A stretch of 24,223 nucleotides of DNA, from assembly GCA_040376925.1 (NCBI GenBank), contig JBEIPU010000051.1, positions 1-24,223 on the forward strand. The letters are read 5' to 3'. Below the pieces are notes generated by a model. It worked only from the letters and a program-made list of their open reading frames with translations. It made no database searches and had not been told where the DNA came from. The position numbers and the translations under genes were made by a program. This stretch comes from RAM1 sp040376925. Its GTDB lineage: Bacteria; Pseudomonadota; Gammaproteobacteria; Burkholderiales; Burkholderiaceae_C. Of the stretch, positions 1 to 7,286 are shown piece by piece (the stretch's first letter is position 1; each line of letters begins with the position of its first letter).

Positions 1-95
1 ACCTCAAAGCTGATGCCCTGCACCGCCAGCGGCGCCGACGGGTCCGTGCCATAGCGCTTGGTGACGTTCTTGAAAACGATGCCTGAATCAGTCAT
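1..95 (-). CDS. ABC transporter ATP-binding protein, N-terminal fragment (sugar-phosphate/ferric-type importer)
   Basis: Only the first 31 codons lie in the window; the gene runs off the left edge. The translation opens MTDSGIVFKNVTKRYG and continues to AVQGISFEV. This is the usual first beta strand and A-loop region of an ABC ATPase, before Walker A. Its ATG shares one base with the TGA of the upstream permease gene (TGATG), so the two are translationally coupled. By position it is the ATPase of the three-part importer whose binding protein and permease follow to the right (AfuC/FbpC position). The Walker and signature motifs are outside the window, so the family call rests on the N-terminal pattern plus context. 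Confidence 0.85.
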   Translation of the reverse strand, partial: MTDSGIVFKNVTKRYGTDPSAPLAVQGISFE

Positions 96-2311
96 CAGTG
101 CATTCCTTGTGTGTTGGTTATTTTGTGGCCTGCACCGGCCTTGCGCCGGCCGAGCTTGCGCTCGCCGACGACGAACTGGATAAGAGCGGTCGCTACGGAC
201 ATGAGGAGGATGAGCACCGTGCAATAGGCCAGCGCAACGCCGTAGTCCCCATTGCCCACGCGGCCGATGATGTAGGTGGTGGCCAGCTCGTTCTCGGCCG
301 TGACCAGGAAGATCACCGCGCTGACCGTGGTGATGGAGCGTACAAAGCTGTACACCAGCGCCGCGACCAGGGCGGGCTTGAGCAGCGGCAGCACCACGTG
401 GCGCAGCGTCTGCACGCTGTTGGCACGCAGCATCAGCGAGGCTTCGTCCAGCGAGCGGTCCAGCTGCTTGAAAGCGGCCGTACCGGCCCGCACGCCCACC
501 GGCAGGTTGCGGAACATGAAGCACAGCACGATGATCAGCGCCGTGCCGGTCAGCTCAAAGGGCGGTACGTTGAACGCCAGGATGTAGCTCACGCCCAGCA
601 CCGTGCCGGGGATGGCAAACGCCAGCAGGGCCGAAAATTCAAACGCGCCCTGGCCGCGGAATTCGGTACGCGCCAGCAGCCACGCAATCATCAGGCCCAC
701 CGTGGCCGTCATGGGCGCCGAGATGGCTGCAAGCTTGAGGGTGGTGAAAAAGGAATTCCAGGCCGTGCCGGCCCAGACCAGGCCAAACTGGCCCCATTCC
801 AGCGCGAACGCCGTGCGGAAGTGGTTCAGCGTGATCGTGTAGTCGCGCCCCCAGGTCTGCACAAACCCACCGGCAAAGGCAAACAGGTACACCACCAGCG
901 TGAACGCCATCCATGGCAGCGCCACGCAGTACACCACGCGGCGCACGAGCGCCGGCAGCGGCATGGCAATGCCCGAGTCACCCTTGCCCGACACGGTGGT
1001 GAAGTTCTGCTTTCCCAGCAGCCCGCGCTGGATGGCAAACACCGTGAGCGCGAACACCGTGAGGATCCACGCCAGCGACGCCGCGCGTCCCTGGTCGTAC
1101 TGCGCGCCGACGATGGCAAAGAAGATTTCCGTGGACAGCACCGAGAACTGCCCGCCCACCACGATGGGGTTGCCGAAATCGGCCATGCTTTCGATGAAAC
1201 CGACCAGGAACGCGTTGGCCAGGCCGGGCTTGAGCAGGGGCAGCGTCACCGTCATGAAGGTCTGCTGAGGGCTCGCGCGCAGGGTCTGTGCGGCTTCTTC
1301 CAGGCTGGGCGCCACGCCCTGCACCACGCCGCGCATGATCATGAAGGCAATGGGTGTGAAGGCAAAGGTCTGCGCAATCCACACGCCAAACCATCCGTAG
1401 AACCACCGTGTGGGCGGTATGCCGAAGGCCCACTCCAGGAACTGGTTGGCCACGCCGGCGCGGCCGAACAGCAGGATCAGGCCCAGGCCCACCACGAACG
1501 GCGGCGTAATGATGGGCAGCATGGCCACGATGTTCAGAGGACGGGCGTAGCGCCTGGACGTGCGCTCGGCCATCAACGCCATCAGCGTGCCCAGCAGCGT
1601 GGTGCTGGCCGCCGTCATGAGGCCCAGGAACAGTGTGTTCCAGGCCACGCCGCAGCGCTGGCCGCCCGTGACGCAGCCCAGGCCGAAGTTGCGCTCGCTG
1701 GCCACGCGGTCCACGATGGCACCCAAGGCAAAGCCGCCATCTTCCAGCAGGAATGCAGCGCTCAAGGCCTTCAGCACCGGGAACAGGATGAACAGCGCCA
1801 GCAAGCTGCCGCAGCCCAGCACGGCCGCAGCCACGAACAGGTCGCCCTTGAAGTACCCGCGCCGCGCCACACCAAACGCCGCCAGCATCAGCAGCGCCGT
1901 CAGCGCCACAAAGCCGCCCCAGCCCACGCCAGGCTGGCGTGCGGCGAGTTCGCCAAAGCCGGCCGTCAGCGATTCAAAGGCCCAGCCGCGTGCACCGATG
2001 GTGAAGCCGCTGACCAGCAAGGCCAGCAGCCCCAGGCCACCACCGGCCATCAGCACCGCGCCCTGTCGCCGCCCCGGCGGCAGGCAGGCCCCCACGGCCG
2101 CAATCGCCACGCCCACGAGCCCCAGCCAGAGCCAGGGCCGGCCATAGCGCGCCGCCTGCAGCAGGCCGTTGCCGGCCTGCTCCTGCGAGAACACCTGCGG
2201 GATCAGGCGCAGGCCATTGGCGTCCTGGATCGCATACCAGGGCAAGGCCAGATAGGCGAGCACGCCCACAGCCACCCAAAGCCACAGGGGCTTGTTGACA
2301 GAAAGTTTCAT
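95..2311 (-). CDS. Fused two-domain ABC transporter permease (AfuB/FbpB-like)
   Basis: Inner-membrane permease of 738 residues that would form the whole translocation channel of the importer. Two BPD_transp_1 domains are visible. Each has an EAA loop that contacts the ATPase: the first at about residues 339-363 (EEAAQTLRASPQQTF then LPLLKPG), the second near residues 635-660 (DEASLMLRANSVQTL then LPLLKPA). The first 180 or so residues add about five hydrophobic segments before the first permease domain. Ferric FbpB proteins are usually near 500-560 residues, whereas the AfuB hexose-phosphate permeases are, as I recall, near 690, so the length favours AfuB. The start ATG lies 48 bp after the binding-protein stop, and the stop overlaps the ATPase start by one base. 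Substrate is inferred. Confidence 0.9.
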   Translation of the reverse strand: MKLSVNKPLWLWVAVGVLAYLALPWYAIQDANGLRLIPQVFSQEQAGNGLLQAARYGRPWLWLGLVGVAIAAVGACLPPGRRQGAVLMAGGGLGLLALLVSGFTIGARGWAFESLTAGFGELAARQPGVGWGGFVALTALLMLAAFGVARRGYFKGDLFVAAAVLGCGSLLALFILFPVLKALSAAFLLEDGGFALGAIVDRVASERNFGLGCVTGGQRCGVAWNTLFLGLMTAASTTLLGTLMALMAERTSRRYARPLNIVAMLPIITPPFVVGLGLILLFGRAGVANQFLEWAFGIPPTRWFYGWFGVWIAQTFAFTPIAFMIMRGVVQGVAPSLEEAAQTLRASPQQTFMTVTLPLLKPGLANAFLVGFIESMADFGNPIVVGGQFSVLSTEIFFAIVGAQYDQGRAASLAWILTVFALTVFAIQRGLLGKQNFTTVSGKGDSGIAMPLPALVRRVVYCVALPWMAFTLVVYLFAFAGGFVQTWGRDYTITLNHFRTAFALEWGQFGLVWAGTAWNSFFTTLKLAAISAPMTATVGLMIAWLLARTEFRGQGAFEFSALLAFAIPGTVLGVSYILAFNVPPFELTGTALIIVLCFMFRNLPVGVRAGTAAFKQLDRSLDEASLMLRANSVQTLRHVVLPLLKPALVAALVYSFVRSITTVSAVIFLVTAENELATTYIIGRVGNGDYGVALAYCTVLILLMSVATALIQFVVGERKLGRRKAGAGHKITNTQGMH

Positions 2312-2347
2312 GATGGGCGATGCCGTTGCGGGCTCGGGTCGTCAGTC

Positions 2348-2360
2348 AGCCGCAGCGGCT
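2348..2360 (-). other. Small hairpin just after the binding-protein stop codon
   Basis: AGCCG-cag-CGGCT forms a 5-bp stem with a 3-base loop at the end of the binding-protein gene and before the permease gene. There is no U tract. Such hairpins can stabilise the upstream message and give more binding protein than permease. That role is inferred and the stem is short. Confidence 0.3.
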
Positions 2361-3373
2361 CAACGCGACTGGTTCTGCACTTCCTTTTCCCACTTGGCGA
2401 TCAGGCGGCGGCGCTCTGCGCTGGCGCCGTACTTGGCGTAGTCGTAGTTGATCAGCTTGATCTTGGCCGGGTCCGTCATGCGCGGATCCTTGGGCACCTT
2501 GGTGTTGCTGGGCAGCTGGAACTGCTTGGCCGCCAGGCCAAACTGTTGCCCGCCGGGCGTAAGCGCCCATTCGTAGAACTTCTTCGCGGCCTCGGTGTTC
2601 GGTCCGCTCTTGACGATGCTCATGGAGCCGACCTCGGCCCCCGTGCCCTCGGACGGCGTGGCCGAACCGACCGGGAAGCCGTTGACGGCCTCGGTCGTCA
2701 CGTCATGCACAAAGCTGATGGACACCGTGGTCTCGCCCCGGGCTGCGGCCTTCACCGGCGCCGTGCCAGAGCGGGTGTAGGTGCTGATGTTCGGGTGCAG
2801 CTTCTTCATGTAATCAAAGGCCTTGTCTTCACCCATCAGCTGCACCAGCGTGGCGATCATGGTGTAGGCCGTACCGCTGGATGCGGGGTTGGCCATTTGC
2901 ACCTCACCCTTGAATTCGGGCTTGAGCAGGTCGGCCCAGGACGCAGGGGCCTTCGCCTTTTTCTTGGCCAGCAGCTCGTTGTTGAAGCCAAAGCCCAACG
3001 GGCCCAGATACACGCCTACGGTGCGGTATTTGGAATCTGCCGCCTGCTTCTGGGCCCAGGGGTGAAGGTCCTTGAGCTGCTCGGACTTGTATTCCAGCGT
3101 CAGGCCCTGCTCGGCCGCCTGCAGATGCGGGTCGCCGGTGCCTCCGAACCAGATGTCGGTCTTGGGGTTGGCCTTCTCGGCGTTGAGCTGGGCCAGCGCC
3201 TCGCCCGAGCCCTTGGCCGTCATGTTGACCTTCACGCCGGTGGTGCGCGAATACACGGTAGACATCAGGTTGCACCATTCAGCCTGCACGGAGCAGATGA
3301 TGTTGACTTGGCCTTGCGCGGCGGCGCCAAAAGCCGCAACGGCCAGTGCCGTGCCGGTGAGCATGCGTTTCAT
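2360..3373 (-). CDS. Periplasmic binding protein of AfuA/FbpA-like ABC importer, probably sugar-phosphate rather than iron
   Basis: Secreted binding protein of 337 residues. I start it at the ATG at 3373 (MKRMLTG) because a GGAG Shine-Dalgarno precedes it and a Sec signal peptide follows, cleaved near residue 20 (AFGAAAQ). A longer in-frame start at 3436 would bury the signal. The fold class is the SBP_bac_6/8 type usually called iron(III)-binding. No Tyr-Tyr pair occurs anywhere in the protein, although FbpA proteins bind Fe3+ through adjacent tyrosines. At the comparable position it has FVHD (His223, Asp224), followed by SEGTG (Glu242). A His-Asp pair and a Glu are, from memory, the sugar contacts in AfuA. 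The gene is divergent from zwf and a HexR-type regulator, which fits hexose-phosphate uptake. Specificity is inferred; 2-aminoethylphosphonate or another phosphate ester is possible. Confidence 0.85.
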   Translation of the reverse strand: MKRMLTGTALAVAAFGAAAQGQVNIICSVQAEWCNLMSTVYSRTTGVKVNMTAKGSGEALAQLNAEKANPKTDIWFGGTGDPHLQAAEQGLTLEYKSEQLKDLHPWAQKQAADSKYRTVGVYLGPLGFGFNNELLAKKKAKAPASWADLLKPEFKGEVQMANPASSGTAYTMIATLVQLMGEDKAFDYMKKLHPNISTYTRSGTAPVKAAARGETTVSISFVHDVTTEAVNGFPVGSATPSEGTGAEVGSMSIVKSGPNTEAAKKFYEWALTPGGQQFGLAAKQFQLPSNTKVPKDPRMTDPAKIKLINYDYAKYGASAERRRLIAKWEKEVQNQSR

Positions 3374-3385
3374 GAAATCTCCAGA

Positions 3386-3400
3386 AGTAATTTGATTACG
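3386..3400. promoter_or_regulatory. HexR-like operator 1, before the importer operon
   Basis: The core GTAAT-TTG-ATTAC (3387-3399) is a perfect 5-3-5 palindrome, 14 bases upstream of the binding-protein ATG. It matches the core of the HexR consensus TGTAAT-N3-ATTACA described in gammaproteobacteria. A HexR/RpiR-type regulator gene is 1.6 kb away in the divergent operon. Binding is inferred. Confidence 0.6.
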
Positions 3401-3499
3401 CGGCGATGCTACCCAGCGCAATGCCCACCCCACCACCGGGAAAACACTAAGGCACTATCAGATGCGGCGCAAAATCTGCTGGGCATTAGCCATCTTTTA

Positions 3500-3514
3500 T
3501 GAAACTAAGTTACA
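3500..3514. promoter_or_regulatory. HexR-like operator 2, before zwf
   Basis: TGAAAC-TAA-GTTACA is an inverted repeat with one mismatched pair in six. It matches 9 of 12 fixed positions of TGTAAT-N3-ATTACA and ends 27 bases before the zwf ATG. Together with operator 1 it covers both sides of the divergent promoter region 3374-3541. I could not place convincing -35 and -10 boxes for either promoter by eye. Confidence 0.5.
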
Positions 3515-3541
3515 TTGCAGGATTGTTCCCCGGAATCGATC

Positions 3542-5005
3542 ATGAGTCTTGACCTTGTTCTGTTTGGCGGCACCGGCGACCTGGCCTGGCGCAAGCTGAT
3601 GCCGGCGCTGTTCCAGGCGTTTCGCCATGGCACCCTGCCCGAGGGCACCCGCATCATCGGCGTAGCACGCGACGAGCTGACTGATGAGCAGTACCGAGCG
3701 CTGATCCAATCGCGCTTTGACGGCGTTGAGCTTGCCAAGCGGCCCAGCCTGCAGGAGTTTTCGCGTTTTGCCGCGCTGCTGCATTTTGTGCGGCTGGACT
3801 TGTCGCTCCCGCGCGATTACGCCGTGCTGGCCGCGACCCTGCGCGATCGCAACGCAGCCACGGTGGTGATGTACCTGGCCACGGCGCCGGCTCTGTTCAC
3901 CCAGGTGTGCGGGCAGATCGCCGCCGCGGGCCTGAACCAGCCGCATGTGCGCATCGTTCTTGAGAAGCCGCTGGGCCACGACCTGGCCTCCAACCGCGCG
4001 ATCAACGACGCGGTGCGCAAAGCCTTCACCGAGCGGCAGGTTTTTCGCATCGACCACTATCTGGGCAAACCGTCGGTTCAGAACCTGTTTGCATTGCGTT
4101 TTGGCAATGCACTATTCGAGCCCCTGTGGCGCCGGGAAACCATCGCCAACATCCAGATCACGATTGCCGAGGAGCTGGGCGTTGAAAAGCGCGGTGCCTT
4201 TTACGACCAGACCGGAGCGCTGCGAGACATGGTGCAAAACCATGCGCTGCAGCTGCTGTGCGCCATCGGCATGGAGCCACCCATCAATGCGCACGCTGAC
4301 GCCATCCGCGATGAAAAGCTCAAGGTGCTGCGCTCGCTCAAGCCCTGGACGCCCGAGACCCTGACGCAGCATGTGGTGCGCGGCCAGTACGCCGCCGGCA
4401 ATGTCAACGGCGAGCTGGTACAGGCCTATCGCGACGAACCGGGCGTGGCGCCGGCCAGCAACACCGAAACCTTTGTGGCTCTGCGCGCCGAGATCGCCAA
4501 CTGGCGCTGGGCGGGCGTGCCGTTTTACATCCGCACTGGCAAGCGGCTGGCCGGGCGCGACGCACACATCGTGGTGAACTTCCGCCCCGCACCTCATGCT
4601 ATTTTCCATGCGCCACAAGGCGCGTCGAACCGGCTGGTGATCAACCTGCAGCCGCGTGACGGGCTGGAGCTGCACCTGCTGGCCCAGGGCCAGGACAACC
4701 CGCATCCGCGCGCGGCCAGCCAGACGCTGGCACCGGTGCACCTGGACCTGGACTTTGACAAGCGATTTGGCTCCGAGCGTGTGGGTGCCTACGAGAGGCT
4801 GCTGCTGGATGTGATCGACGGGCGGCTGAACCTGTTCGTGCGAAGCGACGAACAGGAAGAAGCCTGGCGCTGGGTCGGGCCGCTGCTGGACACATGGAAG
4901 GCATCGGCAGAGCCACCACGTCCCTATGCAGCCGGCAGTTGGGGGCCCAGCGCGTCCAGCGCCATGATTGCGCGCGACGGCTTCTGCTGGAGCGAAGAAC
5001 ACTAG
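3542..5005 (+). CDS. zwf: Glucose-6-phosphate 1-dehydrogenase
   Basis: Cytoplasmic enzyme that oxidises glucose 6-phosphate to 6-phosphogluconolactone with NAD(P)+, feeding the Entner-Doudoroff and oxidative pentose-phosphate routes. It has 487 residues, normal for Zwf. The N-terminal Rossmann motif is GGTGDLAWRKL (residues 9-19). EKPLGHD is at 141-147. The substrate signature RIDHYLGK is at 169-176 (Asp171, His172, Lys176). VQNHALQ supplies the catalytic base His234. I chose the ATG at 3542 (MSLDLVLFGG) because the Rossmann strand begins immediately; an upstream TTG at 3515 would add nine unlikely residues. The SD is weak (CGGAA). The gene is divergent from a transporter and followed after 15 bp by a HexR-type regulator, with an operator-like palindrome upstream. 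No pgl or edd gene is in the window. Confidence 0.97.
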   Translation: MSLDLVLFGGTGDLAWRKLMPALFQAFRHGTLPEGTRIIGVARDELTDEQYRALIQSRFDGVELAKRPSLQEFSRFAALLHFVRLDLSLPRDYAVLAATLRDRNAATVVMYLATAPALFTQVCGQIAAAGLNQPHVRIVLEKPLGHDLASNRAINDAVRKAFTERQVFRIDHYLGKPSVQNLFALRFGNALFEPLWRRETIANIQITIAEELGVEKRGAFYDQTGALRDMVQNHALQLLCAIGMEPPINAHADAIRDEKLKVLRSLKPWTPETLTQHVVRGQYAAGNVNGELVQAYRDEPGVAPASNTETFVALRAEIANWRWAGVPFYIRTGKRLAGRDAHIVVNFRPAPHAIFHAPQGASNRLVINLQPRDGLELHLLAQGQDNPHPRAASQTLAPVHLDLDFDKRFGSERVGAYERLLLDVIDGRLNLFVRSDEQEEAWRWVGPLLDTWKASAEPPRPYAAGSWGPSASSAMIARDGFCWSEEH

Positions 5006-5020
5006 AAAGCAACCGGAGAC

Positions 5021-5875
5021 ATGACCATGCTGGAACGAATCAAGGCCTCGCTGCCCTCGCTGGCGCCTGCCGAACAACGCGTGGGCAAGCTGGTGCTCGC
5101 CGACCCCCGCCTGTTTGCCAACCTGCCGGTGACGGAGCTGGCCGACCGCGCGCACGTGAGCAAACCCACCGTTGTGCGCTTTTGCCGCAGCGTGGGTTAC
5201 GACGGCCTGTCTGACTTCAAGCTCAAGCTGGCGGGCACCGTCAGCGAGGGCGTGCCCTTCATCCACCGTAGCGTGGACGTGGACGACAAGACTGGCGACG
5301 TGCTGGTCAAGGTCATTGACAACGCGGTGGCCGCGTTCCTGAAATACCGCAACGATGCGTCCACCTTCGCCATTGAAAAGGCGGTTGAAGCCCTGGTAGG
5401 GTCATGCACGTCGGGGCGGCGCATCGAGTTCTTCGGCGTGGGCAACTCGGGCATCGTGGCCCAGGATGCGCAGCACAAGTTCTTCCGCCTGGGCGTCAAC
5501 ACCATTGCCTACAGCGACGGTCACATGCAGGTGATGAGCGCGTCGCTGCTAGGCCCGGGTGACTGCGTGGTGGTGATATCCAACTCCGGGCGCACGCGCG
5601 ACCTGATGGACGCGTGCGACATCGCGCGGCGCAACGGCGCCACCACCATAGTGATCACCGCCACCGGCTCACCGCTAGCATCAGCCGGCCACATTCATCT
5701 GGCGGCGGACCACCCCGAGGGCTTTGACCGCTACAGCCCGATGGTGTCGCGCCTGCTGCACCTGATGATCATCGACGTGCTGGTGACCACCGTGGCACTG
5801 CGCATTGGCGGCGCCAAGCTGCAGCCCATACTCAAGGACATGAAGAACAACCTGCGCAGCAAGCGTTACGCTTGA
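5021..5875 (+). CDS. hexR: RpiR-family (HexR-type) sugar-phosphate-responsive transcriptional regulator
   Basis: A 284-residue DNA-binding repressor. Residues 1-77 form the RpiR helix-turn-helix (LPVTELADRAHVSKPTVVRF, then GYDGLSDFKLKLA). Residues about 133-260 form a SIS phosphosugar-binding domain with the loop GVGNSG (139-144) and ISNSGRT (186-192). HexR regulators bind 2-keto-3-deoxy-6-phosphogluconate and control zwf, edd and related genes. Adjacency to zwf, 15 bp downstream with its own GGAG SD, supports that identity, and two palindromes like HexR operators lie in front of the zwf operon. The pair is probably autoregulated. The SIS domain alone cannot tell HexR from other RpiR members, so the symbol rests on context. 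It converges with the porin gene to the right. Confidence 0.85.
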   Translation: MTMLERIKASLPSLAPAEQRVGKLVLADPRLFANLPVTELADRAHVSKPTVVRFCRSVGYDGLSDFKLKLAGTVSEGVPFIHRSVDVDDKTGDVLVKVIDNAVAAFLKYRNDASTFAIEKAVEALVGSCTSGRRIEFFGVGNSGIVAQDAQHKFFRLGVNTIAYSDGHMQVMSASLLGPGDCVVVISNSGRTRDLMDACDIARRNGATTIVITATGSPLASAGHIHLAADHPEGFDRYSPMVSRLLHLMIIDVLVTTVALRIGGAKLQPILKDMKNNLRSKRYA

Positions 5876-5876
5876 G

Positions 5877-5910
5877 CTGCCGCAACCGCGCACGGCGCGC
5901 GTTGCGGCAG
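5877..5910. terminator. Long stem-loop between convergent hexR-like and porin genes
   Basis: CTGCCGCAAC (5877-5886) pairs perfectly with GTTGCGGCAG (5901-5910). The stem continues inward with CGCGC/GCGCG and one bulged C around an ACG loop. It begins two bases after the regulator stop and ends 15 bases before the porin stop, the right place for a bidirectional terminator. Neither side has a clear T tract, so intrinsic termination is uncertain; it may instead protect both 3' ends. Confidence 0.55.
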
Positions 5911-5925
5911 GCTGCTGGTGTCAGC

Positions 5926-7005
5926 TCAGAACGAATGGCGAAGGCCGAAGTCGTAGCCGCGCGACGCGTTGTTGGCCGCGGTTACGGCACCATTCAGCGC
6001 CTGCGACGCACCACCGCTGTTGCCCACGCGCGCAAAGGTCGCGTACAGCGCCGTGCGCTTGCTCAGGTGATGCACATAACCCAGCGAATACTTCTTTGAC
6101 GTCGGCGCCGCCGCCGCGTTGGTCTTGTAGCGCGAATAGGCCAGGCGGATCTCGCCCGCGCCCAGCGGCACCAGTGCACCCACCAGGTAGCCGGTGCCCG
6201 TCACCGCCACGGGGGATGCCACCCGGTCGCGGTCGTACATCGCCATGACGCGCGCCACGCCGAAGTTGTAGGAGCCGCCTACATTGGTGGTCTTGATGTC
6301 GCCCGCTGCGTAGTTGGTGGCGGCCGTGGACAGCGCGACACTGAACGGGCCACCGTTGTAGCCCACGCGCACGCTGGCGCCCTTTCCATCGCTGGAAGTG
6401 GCCGCACCGCTGTTGTTCTCACCCAGGTAATACTGCACGGCTGCATGCAGTCCGTTGCCGCCCACTGCGGTGGACGCGTTGAAACCGTGTCCGTAGATAT
6501 AGGTGAAGCTGTTGGATGCACGGGTGTTGGTGGGCCCACCGATGGACGAGTTGATGGCCTGGTTGGTGCCCACGCCGTTGGTGCCAAACGGGTCGTACAC
6601 CGTGTGGTTCCAGAAGTGGGGCGTGTAGTCGCGGCCCAGCCGCAGTTCGCCCCAGGCGCCTGCGATGCTGACGGTGGAGCGGCGGTTGAAGTTCAGCCCC
6701 GTGTTGCCCGCGACCGTGGTGGCCTGGTTACCCGCCGCGATGCTGCCTCCCGCGCGGCCGTCATCGTTGGAAATCCCTGCCTCCAGATGAAAGCCGGCTT
6801 TCAGGCCACCACCCAGGTCTTCCGTGCCGCGAAAGCCAAGGCGCGCGCTGTTGTAGCCCGAATTGGTCAGCTGCGTCTTGTTCGAGGTGCTGCCCGATCC
6901 GTGAGCCAGCGTCGCATCCAGGATGCCAAACAGGTTGACCGAGGACTGCGCGCAAGCCACGCTGCTGGCGGCAACAGCGGCCAGGGCCACGATTGATTTC
7001 TTCAT
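5926..7005 (-). CDS. Outer-membrane general porin, Omp32-like (porin 1)
   Basis: A 359-residue 16-strand beta-barrel porin of the Burkholderiales type (Gram-negative porin family) for passive diffusion of small solutes. The ATG at 7005 is preceded by GGAG and opens a Sec signal peptide (MKKSIVALAAVAASSVACAQ); the mature protein starts SSVNLFGILDATLA. Family marks include SARLGFRGTEDLGGGL, NRRSTVSIAG, ELRLGRDYTPHFWN, YVHHLSKRTALYATF and the terminal LRHSF, whose final Phe is the outer-membrane assembly signal. It is a clear paralogue of the porin at 19832-20911, with identical length. It uses many CGC and GCG codons, unlike that paralogue, suggesting lower expression. Its position beside zwf/hexR could hint at sugar or sugar-phosphate passage, but nothing in the sequence shows specificity. 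Confidence 0.93.
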   Translation of the reverse strand: MKKSIVALAAVAASSVACAQSSVNLFGILDATLAHGSGSTSNKTQLTNSGYNSARLGFRGTEDLGGGLKAGFHLEAGISNDDGRAGGSIAAGNQATTVAGNTGLNFNRRSTVSIAGAWGELRLGRDYTPHFWNHTVYDPFGTNGVGTNQAINSSIGGPTNTRASNSFTYIYGHGFNASTAVGGNGLHAAVQYYLGENNSGAATSSDGKGASVRVGYNGGPFSVALSTAATNYAAGDIKTTNVGGSYNFGVARVMAMYDRDRVASPVAVTGTGYLVGALVPLGAGEIRLAYSRYKTNAAAAPTSKKYSLGYVHHLSKRTALYATFARVGNSGGASQALNGAVTAANNASRGYDFGLRHSF

Positions 7006-7035
7006 TGAGGTTCTCCAGTTTTGTTCAGAGGTTTC

Positions 7036-7059
7036 GAAAAGAACGCCCGCTTGGGGCGT
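7036..7059 (-). terminator. Terminator-like hairpin in the leader of porin 1
   Basis: Read on the minus strand, ACGCCC-caagc-GGGCGT is followed by TTCTTTTC. The stem is 6 bp and perfect, and ends about 30 bases before the porin 1 ATG. It may end transcripts coming from the Sel1-repeat gene 230 bases upstream, or act within the porin 5' UTR. The rest of 7006-7286 shows no gene that I can support and no clear promoter. Confidence 0.4.
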
Positions 7060-7286
7060 CCAGTTCATTGCATCAAAGGCAGCGCGCAATCCACAGCGCT
7101 GCAAGCGTCGTAACAGCATCGTCACCGCACCTGCCGTTGCAACGCGCAGACACACTCAGACAACGGTCAATGTTTGTGGCACCGGCGAAGCGGTTTTGTT
7201 GCCCGACGCACCCAGGGTCTGCGCCAGCACCGCCGCCGCCGCAGCTGCCCAGTGCCGGCCGTAGCCTGGATGCGACCAGCTGCGCC

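Noticed and set aside
2360..3373. Assignment as ferric-iron binding protein FbpA
   Set aside because: No adjacent tyrosines anywhere in the protein, and the genetic context is sugar-phosphate metabolism.
98..3502. Very long plus-strand open frame of 1134 codons antisense to the permease and binding-protein genes
   Set aside because: Its translation is rich in His, Arg, Gln and Gly without domains or hydrophobic pattern. It is the mirror of GC-rich codon bias in two well-supported minus-strand genes.
7006..7286. Small genes in the gap between porin 1 and the Sel1-repeat gene
   Set aside because: Open frames there lack SD sequences, signal peptides or recognisable motifs and overlap neighbouring genes in shadow frames.
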